Assembly (NCBI RefSeq): GCF_000444995.1
Contig: NC_022050.1
Coordinates: forward strand, 62,001 to 126,000
Source of the DNA: Paracoccus aminophilus JCM 7686
Lineage (GTDB): Bacteria > Pseudomonadota > Alphaproteobacteria > Rhodobacterales > Rhodobacteraceae
Direction: 5' to 3'
Length of the DNA stretch: 64,000 bases
Shown: piece after piece, positions 15,685-24,923 of the stretch
How the letters are laid out: each line of letters begins with the position of its first letter
How positions within the stretch are numbered: the first letter of the stretch is position 1
Notes under the pieces: generated by a model
Seen by the model: only the letters and a program-made list of their open reading frames with translations
Database searches by the model: none
What the model was told of the DNA's origin: nothing
Position numbers and translations under genes: made by a program

Positions 15685-17176
15685 TGGGGCCGCAGTCAGC
15701 GGCCAAGCACTTGTTTCCGGTTATCTTGCGGATAATCCCAACTTGTCTGCTGGCGCGCTCAGCGCCGCCCGGCATTTCCTGAAGTGGGTCGCCGCCCGGC
15801 ATATTGCGATCAGGGATCTTGATACTGCGGCGATCAGTCGTTTCGCACGACACCGCTGCCGGTGCGGCCGCTATAGCGCCGCGCAGTTGCGGGACCCCGC
15901 TTACATCATCGAGGTCCGGAGGTTTCTTCGCTATCTGGAAGATACCGGCCATGTGGCCATTCCAGACGAGGTTGCCCGGCTTGGCCCGCATTTGGCCGGC
16001 TTTTCCGCGTGGCTTGCTGGCCAAGGCTACGGCAAGGTCATCTACAACTCCCGCATGAGTCAGGCGCGGCATTTTGCGGAATGGGCTCTGCAGCGACGTA
16101 TTCCGGCCAGCCATATCGATAACGACCTGATCGAGCAGTTTGCCCATCATAACTGCCAGTGCGGGATCAAGACCAAACGCGGCAAGCGGGTCGAGGGCAC
16201 CGGCAATAAGGATCGCCGCCGTGGTGCCCGCGCCTTCGTGTCTTTCCTCAGAGAGGAGGGGGTAATCCCAGTGGCCGTGTCCACGGAACTACCGGCCGAT
16301 CCACGCGTCGCCGATTTTGCCACTTGGCTGCGCCGGGACCGCGGCGCCACGTCCGAGACGATCAGGCGCTATCAGCAAGAGTTGGGCCGCTGGTTGATGA
16401 AGCTTGGATCGGAACCGCAGGGGATCACCGCTGCGGCCGTCCGCTCGATCGTTCTGGATCAAGGCGAGGACCGCTCCCGATCGTCAGTCCGCATGACGAT
16501 AACAGTCTTGCGCACATTCTTGCGTTTCATGATCGGCGAGGGGTTGTGTGCTCCGTCGCTGCTTCTTGCGGTGCCGTCAGGGGTGCGACGCAGGCTTTCG
16601 ACCGTCCCAAAGACGATCCCGGCTTCGACCATCGAAGAGATCGTCGCGTCCTGCGGCACAGGCACCGCGGTTGAGGTGCGGGACCGCGCCATCATCCTGC
16701 TTCTCGCGCGGATGGCCCTGCGGGCTGGCGATATCTGGCAACTCCATCTCCGCGACATCGACTGGCGCGCGAGCAGGTTGCGATTGCGCGGCAAAAGCCG
16801 ACGTGGGGTGTTTATGCCTTTGCCGCAAGACGTCGGTGATGCGCTGCTCGCCTATATCGAGGACGCCCGCCCGGTGGTTGCATCCGATCGGGTCTTCTTG
16901 CGCGTCCAAGCCCCTTTCACCCCATTTCGCTCATCGGCCGAGATCGCCGGTATCGTCTCTCGAGTTCTTTCCCGCGGCGGCTTCGTCGGCCTGCCGACCG
17001 GCGCACATGTGTTTCGGCATTCGCTGGCTTCGACATGGCTGCGCGGTGGGGCGGAACTGGATCAGATTGGGGCCGCGCTGCGCCATGCTTCACGCGACAC
17101 AACCGCAATCTACGCCAAGGTGGATGTCGATCTGCTGGGGGTCGTGGCCCAGCCTTGGCCGGGGTGCGCAGCATGA
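15641..17176 (+). CDS. RIT tyrosine recombinase A
   Basis: 511-residue tyrosine recombinase, the longest of the trio. The N-terminal half has two core-binding-like segments, each with a short cysteine motif (HRCRCGRYS, HHNCQCGI) that may bind metal. Catalytic residues: Arg in MALRAGDIWQ, Lys in RGKSRRGVF, His-x-x-Arg in HVFRHSLAS, His in LRHASRD and Tyr in AIYAKVDVD. The start ATG 15641 with AGAAGGA lies inside the terminal repeat, so the first 14-16 residues (MTSPSNSHPGSAAAAG) are encoded by repeat DNA and are shared with the primase-helicase at the other end. It overlaps the next gene by ATGA. Confidence 0.93.
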   Translation: MTSPSNSHPGSAAAAGAAVSGQALVSGYLADNPNLSAGALSAARHFLKWVAARHIAIRDLDTAAISRFARHRCRCGRYSAAQLRDPAYIIEVRRFLRYLEDTGHVAIPDEVARLGPHLAGFSAWLAGQGYGKVIYNSRMSQARHFAEWALQRRIPASHIDNDLIEQFAHHNCQCGIKTKRGKRVEGTGNKDRRRGARAFVSFLREEGVIPVAVSTELPADPRVADFATWLRRDRGATSETIRRYQQELGRWLMKLGSEPQGITAAAVRSIVLDQGEDRSRSSVRMTITVLRTFLRFMIGEGLCAPSLLLAVPSGVRRRLSTVPKTIPASTIEEIVASCGTGTAVEVRDRAIILLLARMALRAGDIWQLHLRDIDWRASRLRLRGKSRRGVFMPLPQDVGDALLAYIEDARPVVASDRVFLRVQAPFTPFRSSAEIAGIVSRVLSRGGFVGLPTGAHVFRHSLASTWLRGGAELDQIGAALRHASRDTTAIYAKVDVDLLGVVAQPWPGCAA

Positions 17177-18084
17177 TGCATCGCCATGTCGACCGCTACA
17201 TCAACCTGCATCGCGCCCTCGGAAAGGGGTTTGCCAATCATGAGAAGTCCTTGCGCGAGTTCGCCGCCTTTGCCGCTGACCGGTCCGATCACCGCGTCAC
17301 CGCGTCACTTATCCTCGCTTGGGCGGGCAGCGCTGCCACGCCCAATTCAGCGCAAAACCGATATGATCAGGCCCGCGCCTTTGCGATGTTTCTGCATGCA
17401 GAGGATGCGCAACATGAGGTTCCAGTGGCAGGATTATTCGGCCAGTCAAGGCGCCGCCGACCTGCGCCCCACATCCTTTCGCAAAACCAGATAAGTGGCA
17501 TCCTGGCGGAGGCGCTGCTGGTTCCGGGCCTGTCCCCTATCAGCCCGCAGACCTATCACACGCTGTTCGGATTGTTGGCTTCGACAGGTCTGCGCATCTC
17601 GGAAGCATTGTCCCTGCGTTGCGACGACCTGACGGAAGATGGCCTGATGATCCGCAAGGGCAAATTTGGCAAGAGCCGCCTCGTCCCACTTCACGCCTCG
17701 ACCCGTGCAGCGTTGGAGCGCTATCTCGATCGGCGGCGCATCGTCCGTGATGCCGGTCATGACCTTTTCGTGCTCGGGCACGGTCACGCACCGACGGCAA
17801 CGAGAGCACACGTGGTCTTCGTACGGATCGTGCGCAAGCTCGGTTACCGCAATCCGACTGGTCCCGGCCCCCGGCTACACGATTTGCGCCATACCTTCGC
17901 GGTTCGGTCCCTGGAGACCTGCGGGAACGATCTGCAGTCGGTCCTGCGGCACATGCGGGCCTTGAGCACCTATCTCGGCCATGTCGATATCGCCAATACA
18001 TATTGGTATCTCGAAGCCACCCCCGTCTTGTTGCAAATGATCGCGGCAAGGGCGGAAGAGACGTGGATCGGGGGTGCAGCATGA
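17173..18084 (+). CDS. RIT tyrosine recombinase B
   Basis: 303-residue tyrosine recombinase. The SAM-like core-binding domain is at residues 1-100 (HVDRYINLHRALGKGFANHE). Catalytic residues: Arg in GLRISEALSL, Lys in RKGKFGKSRL, His-x-x-Arg in LHDLRHTFAV, His in YLGHVD and Tyr in IANTYWYLE. The stop of recombinase A and this ATG overlap, and its own stop overlaps recombinase C. Three non-identical recombinases in one operon suggest a hetero-oligomeric complex. Confidence 0.93.
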   Translation: MMHRHVDRYINLHRALGKGFANHEKSLREFAAFAADRSDHRVTASLILAWAGSAATPNSAQNRYDQARAFAMFLHAEDAQHEVPVAGLFGQSRRRRPAPHILSQNQISGILAEALLVPGLSPISPQTYHTLFGLLASTGLRISEALSLRCDDLTEDGLMIRKGKFGKSRLVPLHASTRAALERYLDRRRIVRDAGHDLFVLGHGHAPTATRAHVVFVRIVRKLGYRNPTGPGPRLHDLRHTFAVRSLETCGNDLQSVLRHMRALSTYLGHVDIANTYWYLEATPVLLQMIAARAEETWIGGAA

Positions 18085-19094
18085 CCCCGCTCGCGCCGGA
18101 TCTGTCGGCTTTCCTGCAGAAGCATCTGCCCGATGAGCGTGGAGCCAGCCAACATACCATCGCCGCTTATGCTCACGCGTTCACACTCTTGCTGCGGTTT
18201 GCGGCCACACGCCTTAAACGACAGCCTTCTGACCTTGCGATCGAGGATCTCGACGTCAGCCTGATCAGGGCCTTTCTCGAGCACATCGAAGAGGGTCGAG
18301 CTAATACCGTGCGATCCCGCAATGCCCGGCTGGCAGCGATCAAGGCGTTTTTCCGCTTCCTTGAACCAAGGCGTCCAGCCTGCCTCGAACAGGCGATGAT
18401 GATCAGGTCGCTGCCCGTCAAACGCACCGATGTAAAGCTGATCGACTACCTGACGAAGGACGAGGTGCGCGCCTTGCTTGCGGCCCCGGACGGCAGAGCG
18501 CCGGCTGGGCTGCGTGATCGGGCGATGCTTCACCTGGCCTATGCCGCAGGACTGCGGGCGTCTGAACTTCTCGCAGTTCGGATGGACGATTTCCCGCGGG
18601 GCTCGTTCGCGAACATCCGGGTGCTTGGGAAGGGCCGTCGGGAGCGGGTGCTGCCGCTCTGGAAGGAGACGCAAGCTGCTATTCGGGCTTGGCTGGCCGT
18701 CCGTCCCAACGATGTCGGGCCGGAACTGTTCCTGAACCGCGATGGCGGCCCGATGACACGGGATGGTTTTGCCTACCGGCTCCGTCAACATGTGGCCGTG
18801 GCCGAACGCGCGACCCCTTCGATTGCCGACAAGCACGTGACCCCGCATGTGCTGCGACACAGCTGCGCCATGCACACGCTGCAGGCTACAGGTGATGTCC
18901 GCAAGGTCGCCCTTTGGCTGGGTCATGCCAGCCTCCAGACGACCGAGATGTACTTGCGCGTGGACCCGACTGAAAAGCTCGCCCTTCTCGAAGCGCACCA
19001 TGCCCCGCTGATCAAGCCGGGCAAGTTTCGGCCGCCGTCGGACAAGCTGATGGCGATCCTTGCAGCCTCGACCGGCGCGAAGCCGCGGCTATGA
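18081..19094 (+). CDS. RIT tyrosine recombinase C
   Basis: 337-residue tyrosine recombinase. DNA-binding N-terminus (LPDERGASQHTIAAYAHAF). Catalytic residues: Arg in GLRASELLAV, Lys in LGKGRRERVL, His-x-x-Arg in VLRHSCAMH, His in WLGHASLQ and Tyr in EMYLRVDP. It is the last gene of the trio; 67 bases separate its stop from the convergent primase-helicase stop. The equivalent gene in RIT element 2 (35937) has the same layout. Confidence 0.93.
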   Translation: MTPLAPDLSAFLQKHLPDERGASQHTIAAYAHAFTLLLRFAATRLKRQPSDLAIEDLDVSLIRAFLEHIEEGRANTVRSRNARLAAIKAFFRFLEPRRPACLEQAMMIRSLPVKRTDVKLIDYLTKDEVRALLAAPDGRAPAGLRDRAMLHLAYAAGLRASELLAVRMDDFPRGSFANIRVLGKGRRERVLPLWKETQAAIRAWLAVRPNDVGPELFLNRDGGPMTRDGFAYRLRQHVAVAERATPSIADKHVTPHVLRHSCAMHTLQATGDVRKVALWLGHASLQTTEMYLRVDPTEKLALLEAHHAPLIKPGKFRPPSDKLMAILAASTGAKPRL

Positions 19095-19161
19095 CCACGG
19101 CACCGTTCTGAGTCCTTGACTCGCTATGCATCGGCAGCGTCCTACGCAGGGTGGGGCGCTG

Positions 19162-21720
19162 CTATTCCATCACATATCCAAGCGCGCGGTACCCGGAACG
19201 CCGTTTTGCCGCCATTCTGGCAAGAACAGGCACCGCGCTATCCACGTAATCCACGACCAGAACATCTTTCTTGCCGTCATGCTGTCGGTGCAAGCGACCA
19301 ACATATTGCGCCAGCGTGCCCTTCCACGCGATCGGCATCGTCAGGAACAAGGTATCGAGCCGGGTGTCGTCAAACCCCTCACCGATGTAGCGTCCGGTCG
19401 CAAGGATCAGCCGTTCTTCGCGATCCGCGACATTCAACGCGGCGGCGGCGGCCTTCCGGTCCTTTGCCGACATGCCGCCGCGCAGCACGACCAGGTTTTT
19501 CGCAAACTTGGAGAACCGCTGCTGCAGATAATCCAGATGGTCTTTGCGCTCGGTCAGCACGATCGGGGACCGTTTCGCTTCGAGCGACTTCAGCACATCA
19601 TCAAATATCTGATCATTTCGACCGTCGTCGTCAGCCAGAGCGGCATAGATCGCGGGCATCGATGGCCGTTCTGCCATCGCAAGCACTTCAGGCAGTTTGA
19701 ACCGCGTGTGACGCTCGCGCGCCCGATGCCGAATGCCGCTCTCAGCAGCCTGCGATCTGGCATGAACCTGATGCCGTACGGGGCCGCATTGCATGAAGAT
19801 GATGGGATGGTGCCCGTCTTTTCGGGCGACGGTTGCCGACAAACCGACGACATAGCGCGCCTTCGTTCTGCGCGCGACAAGTTCAAAACTCGCCGCAGAC
19901 AGGTGGTGGCATTCGTCGACGATCAACTGGCCGTAGTCAGCCACGATATCGTCGACCTCGCCGCTTCTCACTAGGCTCTGGATAAGCGCCACATCGATCA
20001 TGCCTGTCGGTTTCCGCCTTCCACCGCCAATTGTACCGATCTGCTTGGGGTCGATCTGAAGGAAAGTCTTCAGCCGCTCAACCCACTGGTCGAGAAGTTC
20101 ACGACGATGCACCAAAACCAGCGTGTTTCGGGCGCGATGACCAATAAGGGCCGACGCGACGACGGTTTTGCCGAAGGCTGTGGTCGCGGCAAGCACGCCG
20201 GTATCATGCGCGGTGAGGGACTCGAAGGCGCGTTGTTGCGGCGGCCGAAGCTCACCAAGGAACCGAACCGTGTTCGGCAGCGGGGTTCCATCGCTGCGCT
20301 GGTCGTCCAGTTCTGCCTTCGCACCGTGTTCGGTCAGGACTTCAACTGCCTCATCGAAGCAGCCACGAGGCAAGGCAATGTGGCGTGGGTGCAGCTCGGC
20401 ACAGGAGACCACGCGAGGTTTTCCGAAGGTGGGCAGTCGCATCGCTTGAGCCCGATAGAACTCGGGGTTCTGGAAAGCTGCGACCCGTACCAATTGGGCA
20501 ATCATCGCAGAGGGCAGCCCGGTTCGGTCAATATAGACCTGATCTGCGACTGTCACCTTGATGTTGGGCGGAACCACCACGTCCGCAGGCTTTGTCTTCG
20601 GGCGTCGCGACGGCGACATTTTCCACGGCTCGTCAGCGTTTTCATCATCAACCGGCATCCGAACGGCCAGCACCTGACCAGATGCCTCAGCAGCCGCAAC
20701 AAGATTGGCCACCGCCTCCGCGGACATCCGTGGCAGCGTCGACAGATACGCCCACTGGTCTTCGAATGGCTGAAGGTCTTGATTAAGGAAGACGCTATTG
20801 CCGACCTTCCGCGCGCTGTGCTGCAGCGGCAAAGCGATCAGGTTTCCAAAGCCGCCGACAGGCATTGTGTCCTGGTTCGGGAAGAGGCGGTCATAGGATG
20901 CAAAGCCGATCTCCGGTCGCCTCTCCATGGTCTCCGTGATCAGCGCCGATCCAAGCTGACGGGCAATCCGAGCCGATACCGGTTCCCCGAAGAAGATCCA
21001 GACATGGCCACCGTTGCCCGATCGGGATCGTTCAAGCGCCGCAGGCACTCCTTTTGCTCTGCAGGTTTCGAGCAATGCGCCCGCATCTTCCGCCCATGAA
21101 TCCTTGTCAAAATCCGCCGCCAGGAACCAGCAGGTGTCGTCTCGCAACAACGGATAGACGCCGGCCACGAAGTCGGCCGAAGGGCCCTCGCCGCCGCGGA
21201 GGTGTCGTTCAATGACACTGGCATCGGGAGGAATGAACCGCTGATGCTTGCAGTCCCCGCATTTGACAGTTGGCTTTCCGCAGATGCCTCTCACCCATTC
21301 ATTGAAGCAGGCGGGCGAATAGCCGGCACGTCCCGTCTTTTGGTTTTCCCATCGCACTGGAAACACGTCCGGGCGGCCAGCAAACAGGCTGCGGAACAGC
21401 TCTACCTTCTCGCCCGATGACGATGCGTTCGTGACGGGGGCATTTTCAAATGCAGGACGTTTGGCCTGTGCAGCTATTTCTGCGGTTTCCCGGGCCTCCA
21501 GCGCCGAAAGCTCCTGCAAAAGTCGACGTTGTTCCGCATCCAGCTCGGCCAGCCGTGCCCGAACCCTCGCCAATTCTGTTGCTGTGCCGCTTCGATCCAC
21601 CACCTGTGATTTCCGCCTAGTTGTCCCCTCCCTCCGACCATAACGGCCAAACGGCTCTGCTGTAAGCATGCCTCCGGCGGCTGCCGCGCTGCCGGGGTGA
21701 GAGTTGGAGGGGGAGGTCAT
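19162..21720 (-). CDS. TOTE-type primase fused to superfamily 2 helicase
   Basis: 852 residues. Residues ~45-80 are coiled coil (RVRARLAELDAEQRRLLQEL). Residues ~100-330 look like an archaeo-eukaryotic primase of the TOTE conflict-system class: a cysteine cluster (CFNEWVRGICGKPTVKCGDC), metal-binding DFD in WFLAADFDKDSW and the SGNGGHVWIFF motif. The C-terminal half is a DEAD/DEAH helicase: Walker A TTAFGKTVV, DECHH, GLSAT and motif VI QYVGRLHRQH. All key residues are present. ATG 21720 and its AGAAGGA site lie in the right repeat. Likely roles are defence or element replication; no fused nuclease is visible. Confidence 0.87.
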   Translation of the reverse strand: MTSPSNSHPGSAAAAGGMLTAEPFGRYGRREGTTRRKSQVVDRSGTATELARVRARLAELDAEQRRLLQELSALEARETAEIAAQAKRPAFENAPVTNASSSGEKVELFRSLFAGRPDVFPVRWENQKTGRAGYSPACFNEWVRGICGKPTVKCGDCKHQRFIPPDASVIERHLRGGEGPSADFVAGVYPLLRDDTCWFLAADFDKDSWAEDAGALLETCRAKGVPAALERSRSGNGGHVWIFFGEPVSARIARQLGSALITETMERRPEIGFASYDRLFPNQDTMPVGGFGNLIALPLQHSARKVGNSVFLNQDLQPFEDQWAYLSTLPRMSAEAVANLVAAAEASGQVLAVRMPVDDENADEPWKMSPSRRPKTKPADVVVPPNIKVTVADQVYIDRTGLPSAMIAQLVRVAAFQNPEFYRAQAMRLPTFGKPRVVSCAELHPRHIALPRGCFDEAVEVLTEHGAKAELDDQRSDGTPLPNTVRFLGELRPPQQRAFESLTAHDTGVLAATTAFGKTVVASALIGHRARNTLVLVHRRELLDQWVERLKTFLQIDPKQIGTIGGGRRKPTGMIDVALIQSLVRSGEVDDIVADYGQLIVDECHHLSAASFELVARRTKARYVVGLSATVARKDGHHPIIFMQCGPVRHQVHARSQAAESGIRHRARERHTRFKLPEVLAMAERPSMPAIYAALADDDGRNDQIFDDVLKSLEAKRSPIVLTERKDHLDYLQQRFSKFAKNLVVLRGGMSAKDRKAAAAALNVADREERLILATGRYIGEGFDDTRLDTLFLTMPIAWKGTLAQYVGRLHRQHDGKKDVLVVDYVDSAVPVLARMAAKRRSGYRALGYVME

Positions 21721-21850
21721 GTCAGGGTGTCCTTCTGCGGTTGAAAGCAGAGGCATCATGATTATGCCAAGTGGAGATCCCGAAATGAAACATCATATCA
21801 AAGACATGAAGCGCCACGCTCTGCATAACGCGGGCGCAGCATATTATGTC
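21677..21850. repeat. Right terminal inverted repeat of RIT element 1
   Basis: Inverted copy of 15511-15684; the two differences fall at GAGCGTGGC and CACCCTGAC (reverse strand). It contains the start of the primase-helicase gene, so both inward-reading terminal genes begin with the same peptide. Confidence 0.95.
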
Positions 21851-21873
21851 TTATCCGGAACTCCGGATAAGAC
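21848..21873. repeat. Palindrome at right end of RIT element 1
   Basis: GTC, then TTATCCGGAACTCCGGATAA, then GAC: perfect 12-base arms around a 2-base centre. The outer GTC is the last word of the terminal repeat and GAC is host sequence. An equivalent palindrome with another core lies at 33576-33601 beside RIT element 2. Likely a recombination core or a trace of the circular form. Confidence 0.9.
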
Positions 21874-24420
21874 GTATTCGCGGGGAGACAGGTCCGTGTT
21901 CAGATCATTCCACTCCTCGACGGGGATCTCCGCCAGCCGCCGTTCCATCAGCGCCTCGCCGGTCGAGACGATCTGGATGACGGCCGCATGGCCCGCTTCC
22001 AGATCCTCGGTGATCGAGCGTAGCAAGGTCGGCGTTTTCATCGAGGTGAGCAGATGGCCGAAAAAGCGCTGTTTGGTACTCTCGAAAGCCGAGCGCGCCG
22101 CCGATTTGGCCTGACGGTTCAATGTGCCGTCCGAGCCGGTGATGTTGGCGGCTTCCATCGCTGCGTCGAGATTGTTGTGGATGACGGCAAAGGCGCCGGC
22201 ATAAGAATCGTAGATCCGTCGCTGTTCTGCGGTCAGCTCGTGCTCGATCAGCTCATATTCGACGCCGTCATAGGAGAGAGAGCGGGCGGTGTAGAGGCCG
22301 AGGGAGCGCAGATCGCGCGCCAGCACCTCCATGGCCGCGACGCCGCCGGCCTCGATCGCCTCAACGAACTCGGCCCGGGTCGCGAAGGGAAAGTCCTCGC
22401 CGCCCCAGAGGCCGAGGCGCTGCGCATAAGCCAGGTTGTGCACCGTTGTGGCCCCGGTGGCGGAGACATAGACCACGCGCGCATCCGGCAGCGCGTGCTG
22501 CAGGCGCAGTCCCGCCCTGCCCTGCTGCGAAGCTGCGACATCGCCGCGCTCGCCCTTGCCACCGGCGGCATTCTGCATCGCATGGCTTTCATCGAAGATG
22601 ATCACCCCGTCGAAATCCGACCCCAGCCAATCCACGATCTGGCGAACCCGCGAAACCTTCTCGCCCCGATCATCCGAGCGCAGCGTGGCATAGGTGGTGA
22701 AGAGGATGCCTTCGCTGAGCGTGATCGCCTTCCCCTGCGCGAAGCGGGAGAGCGGCGTGATCAGCAGCTTCTCCTGGCCGAGGGCCGACCAATCGCGCTG
22801 CGCATCCTCGATCAGCTTGTCGGATTTGGAGATCCAGAGCGCCTTGCGCCGCCCGCGCAGCCAGTTGTCGAGAATGATCCCGGCAGATTGCCGCCCCTTG
22901 CCCGCGCCGGTGCCATCGCCCAGCATAAAGCCGCGCCGGAAGCGGACAGCGCCAGCCGCATCCGCTCCGGCAGCGCTGACCGTGTCCATGGTCTCATCCA
23001 GCGTCCAAGAGCCAGCGAGGTGGTCGCTATGCGCTTCGCCGGCATAGATCACCGTCTCGAGCTGCGCATCTGAGAGGCGGGTACAGATGTCAGCGGGAAG
23101 CAGGGGCCGGTAGGAGGGGTGGGGCGGCGCAACCGAGGCCATGGCGGCGGATTGCACGAGTTTGGTCGGATGCGGGGCCGCGCCGGGAATACGGATCGCC
23201 TGCAGGGCATATTCTTCATAGATCGCGTCCGAGAGCCGCGCGGCTTCAGGCGGCGTCCAGTCCAGCGTGTCATAGGCGAGCTCGACGGCATTGGTAGTTG
23301 TCAATGTAACCCGAGGAGACTTCGTCGCACCGGCCCGAGCAAGGTAGGAGCGCACCGTACGGGCGGCGGCCGGTGCTGCCGGTGCCGGTGGCCGGGGCAG
23401 ATCGACCACGCAGCGCGGCGGCACTTGGGCAGCGATCCACCTGAGCAGCGTCGCAACATCGGGCGCAATGCCAGAAGAGGCCGGGAAGGAGGAAGGATCT
23501 TCGGCCGGGATCTTGTCGATCACCGTCAGCCGCGTATCGAACGTGGTGCCGTGCTTTGCATAGGCGGCGCCGTCCACGGCGGCGGTGAAGGCCACGCGGC
23601 CATGCTCCTGCAGCCGGATGAAGGCCTCGCGCCAAGCCGGTGCTTCGGGGCCGAACCCAGCACCGGTGATGGTCACCAGCCGCCCGCCAGGGGCGAGTCG
23701 CGCCAGAGCGGAAGCGATATGGCGGAAAGCGGCATCTGCCACGCGCGTGGTGACATTGGCCAGCGCAGAGAAGGGCGGGTTCATCAAGACAACGGACGGC
23801 ACGACTCCTGCATCGAGGTGGTCGTGGATCTGGGCGGCATCGAACCGGGTGACAGGCAAGGCCGGGAAGAGAGAGGAGAGAAGATCCGCGCGGGTCTCGG
23901 CCAGTTCGTTCAGCGCGAGGCTGCGGCAAGCAATACCGGCAAGGATTGCCATCAGGCCGGTGCCGGCTGAGGGCTCCAGCACCAGATCCGCGGGCGTGAT
24001 CGACGCGGCGGTGACAGCTGCGAGCCCGAGCGGAAGGGGCGTGCTGAACTGCTGCAGCGCCTGGCTTTCCTCGGAACGCCTTGTATGGCTCGGCAGCAGG
24101 GCGGCGATCTTCGTCAGCGCCGCGAGACGCGCCTCGGGCGCAGCCGCTTTGCGGAGCAATGCGCTGCCGAATTTGCGCAGGAACAGAACCGTGGCGACTT
24201 CACAGGCCTCGTAGGCGTCTTTCCAATCCCAGAGGCCGGAAGCGTCAGATGCGCCGAATGCGGTCTCCATAGCACCGCGCAGCACCGTGCTGTCGATGCG
24301 CCGGCCGCGTTCGAGATGCGGAAGAAGCGCCTCCGCTGCTGTGAGAATGCAGCGGGCGGCCGGAACAGGAGTGGGCGCGACCGGCGCTTGCGCCGTGGCC
24401 ACGGGGGACAGATCGTTCAT
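21871..24420 (-). pseudogene. Strawberry-notch helicase/methyltransferase, N-terminal half
   Basis: 850 residues of SNO sequence ending at LSPREYV, after which the palindrome adds LSGVPDKT and a stop at 21844. Residues ~130-320 are a Rossmann methyltransferase-like domain (LEPSAGTGLMAILAG and NPPF). The SNO helicase domain 1 follows, with P-loop GDGTGAGKGRQSAG and IIFDESHAM. Plasmid SNO proteins are proposed DNA-modification/helicase enzymes of unknown target. The start at 24420 is preceded by a long leader with GAGAGAGCGC. The gene is inactivated unless the two halves reassemble or RIT element 1 excises. Confidence 0.9.
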
Positions 24421-24923
24421 CGGGGATACCCTCGGGAGAGCAGAGCACTGGACAGGCCCGGACAGCGCTCTCTCTCAACCGTCCGGAACCTGCCCGTTCC
24501 GGCCTCCTCTCGACCTCTCACGCTGAACCGGACAGACCCGTAACCTCCGCGCAGTGGCCGCGGCTCACCCCTCGGCGCCCCCCACCTCAGTCGGGCCCTG
24601 CGTCAGGGATCTATGCCCGAAAGGGGGAAGACGGCGACGCTGGCTTCCGTCCGCCAGGACCTGAGCCCGGTCCCGGCTGCGCCGGGAGACGTCAAAATCA
24701 AGACCCCGATCAAGAGGAGGAACTCACTGCCCCCTCGTCGTAAAGAGCCCATAGTGGTCATTCACATTACCATACCAAGGCTGGCAGAGGTGTGGTCGTT
24801 GGGCTTGTTTCGTCCGTCATGCTTACGTCATGGATCAGATATTAAGTCGGATCGACATTCAATGTAGAAGATGGATTTTCTTAATCCATCAAATGCTTTA
24901 AACTTCCCAAACCGAGACTGCAC
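24421..24923. other. Intergenic: SNO leader and chrA promoter region
   Basis: The first ~120 bases are the leader of the leftward SNO gene. It contains CAGCGCTCTCTCTCA (24463-24477), which is GAGAGAGCGC on the coding strand, a word repeated in front of several other accessory genes here. From about 24740 the DNA is AT-richer (TTTCTTAATCCATCAAATG) and should hold the chrA promoter. A short frame at 24613-24867 has no family features. Confidence 0.5.

Larger units (their letters stand above)
15511..21850. mobile_element. RIT element 1 (recombinase in trio) with primase-helicase passenger
   Basis: A 6340-bp element bounded by 174-bp inverted repeats. It holds three overlapping tyrosine-recombinase genes reading rightward (15641-19094) and a leftward primase-helicase gene (19162-21720). 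The three-recombinase order with ATGA overlaps is the definition of RIT elements. The element interrupts a strawberry-notch gene. The host word GAC flanks the whole insertion at 15511-15513 and 21871-21873, and a 20-bp palindrome lies between the right repeat and the second GAC. No recombinase is visibly broken, so it may be active. Confidence 0.92.

Noticed and set aside
15641..19094. Phage or ICE integrase genes
   Set aside because: Three different overlapping recombinases within inverted repeats fit a RIT element; no phage genes or tRNA attachment site are present.
24613..24867. 84-codon frame before chrA
   Set aside because: No start signal, no family features, composition not gene-like.
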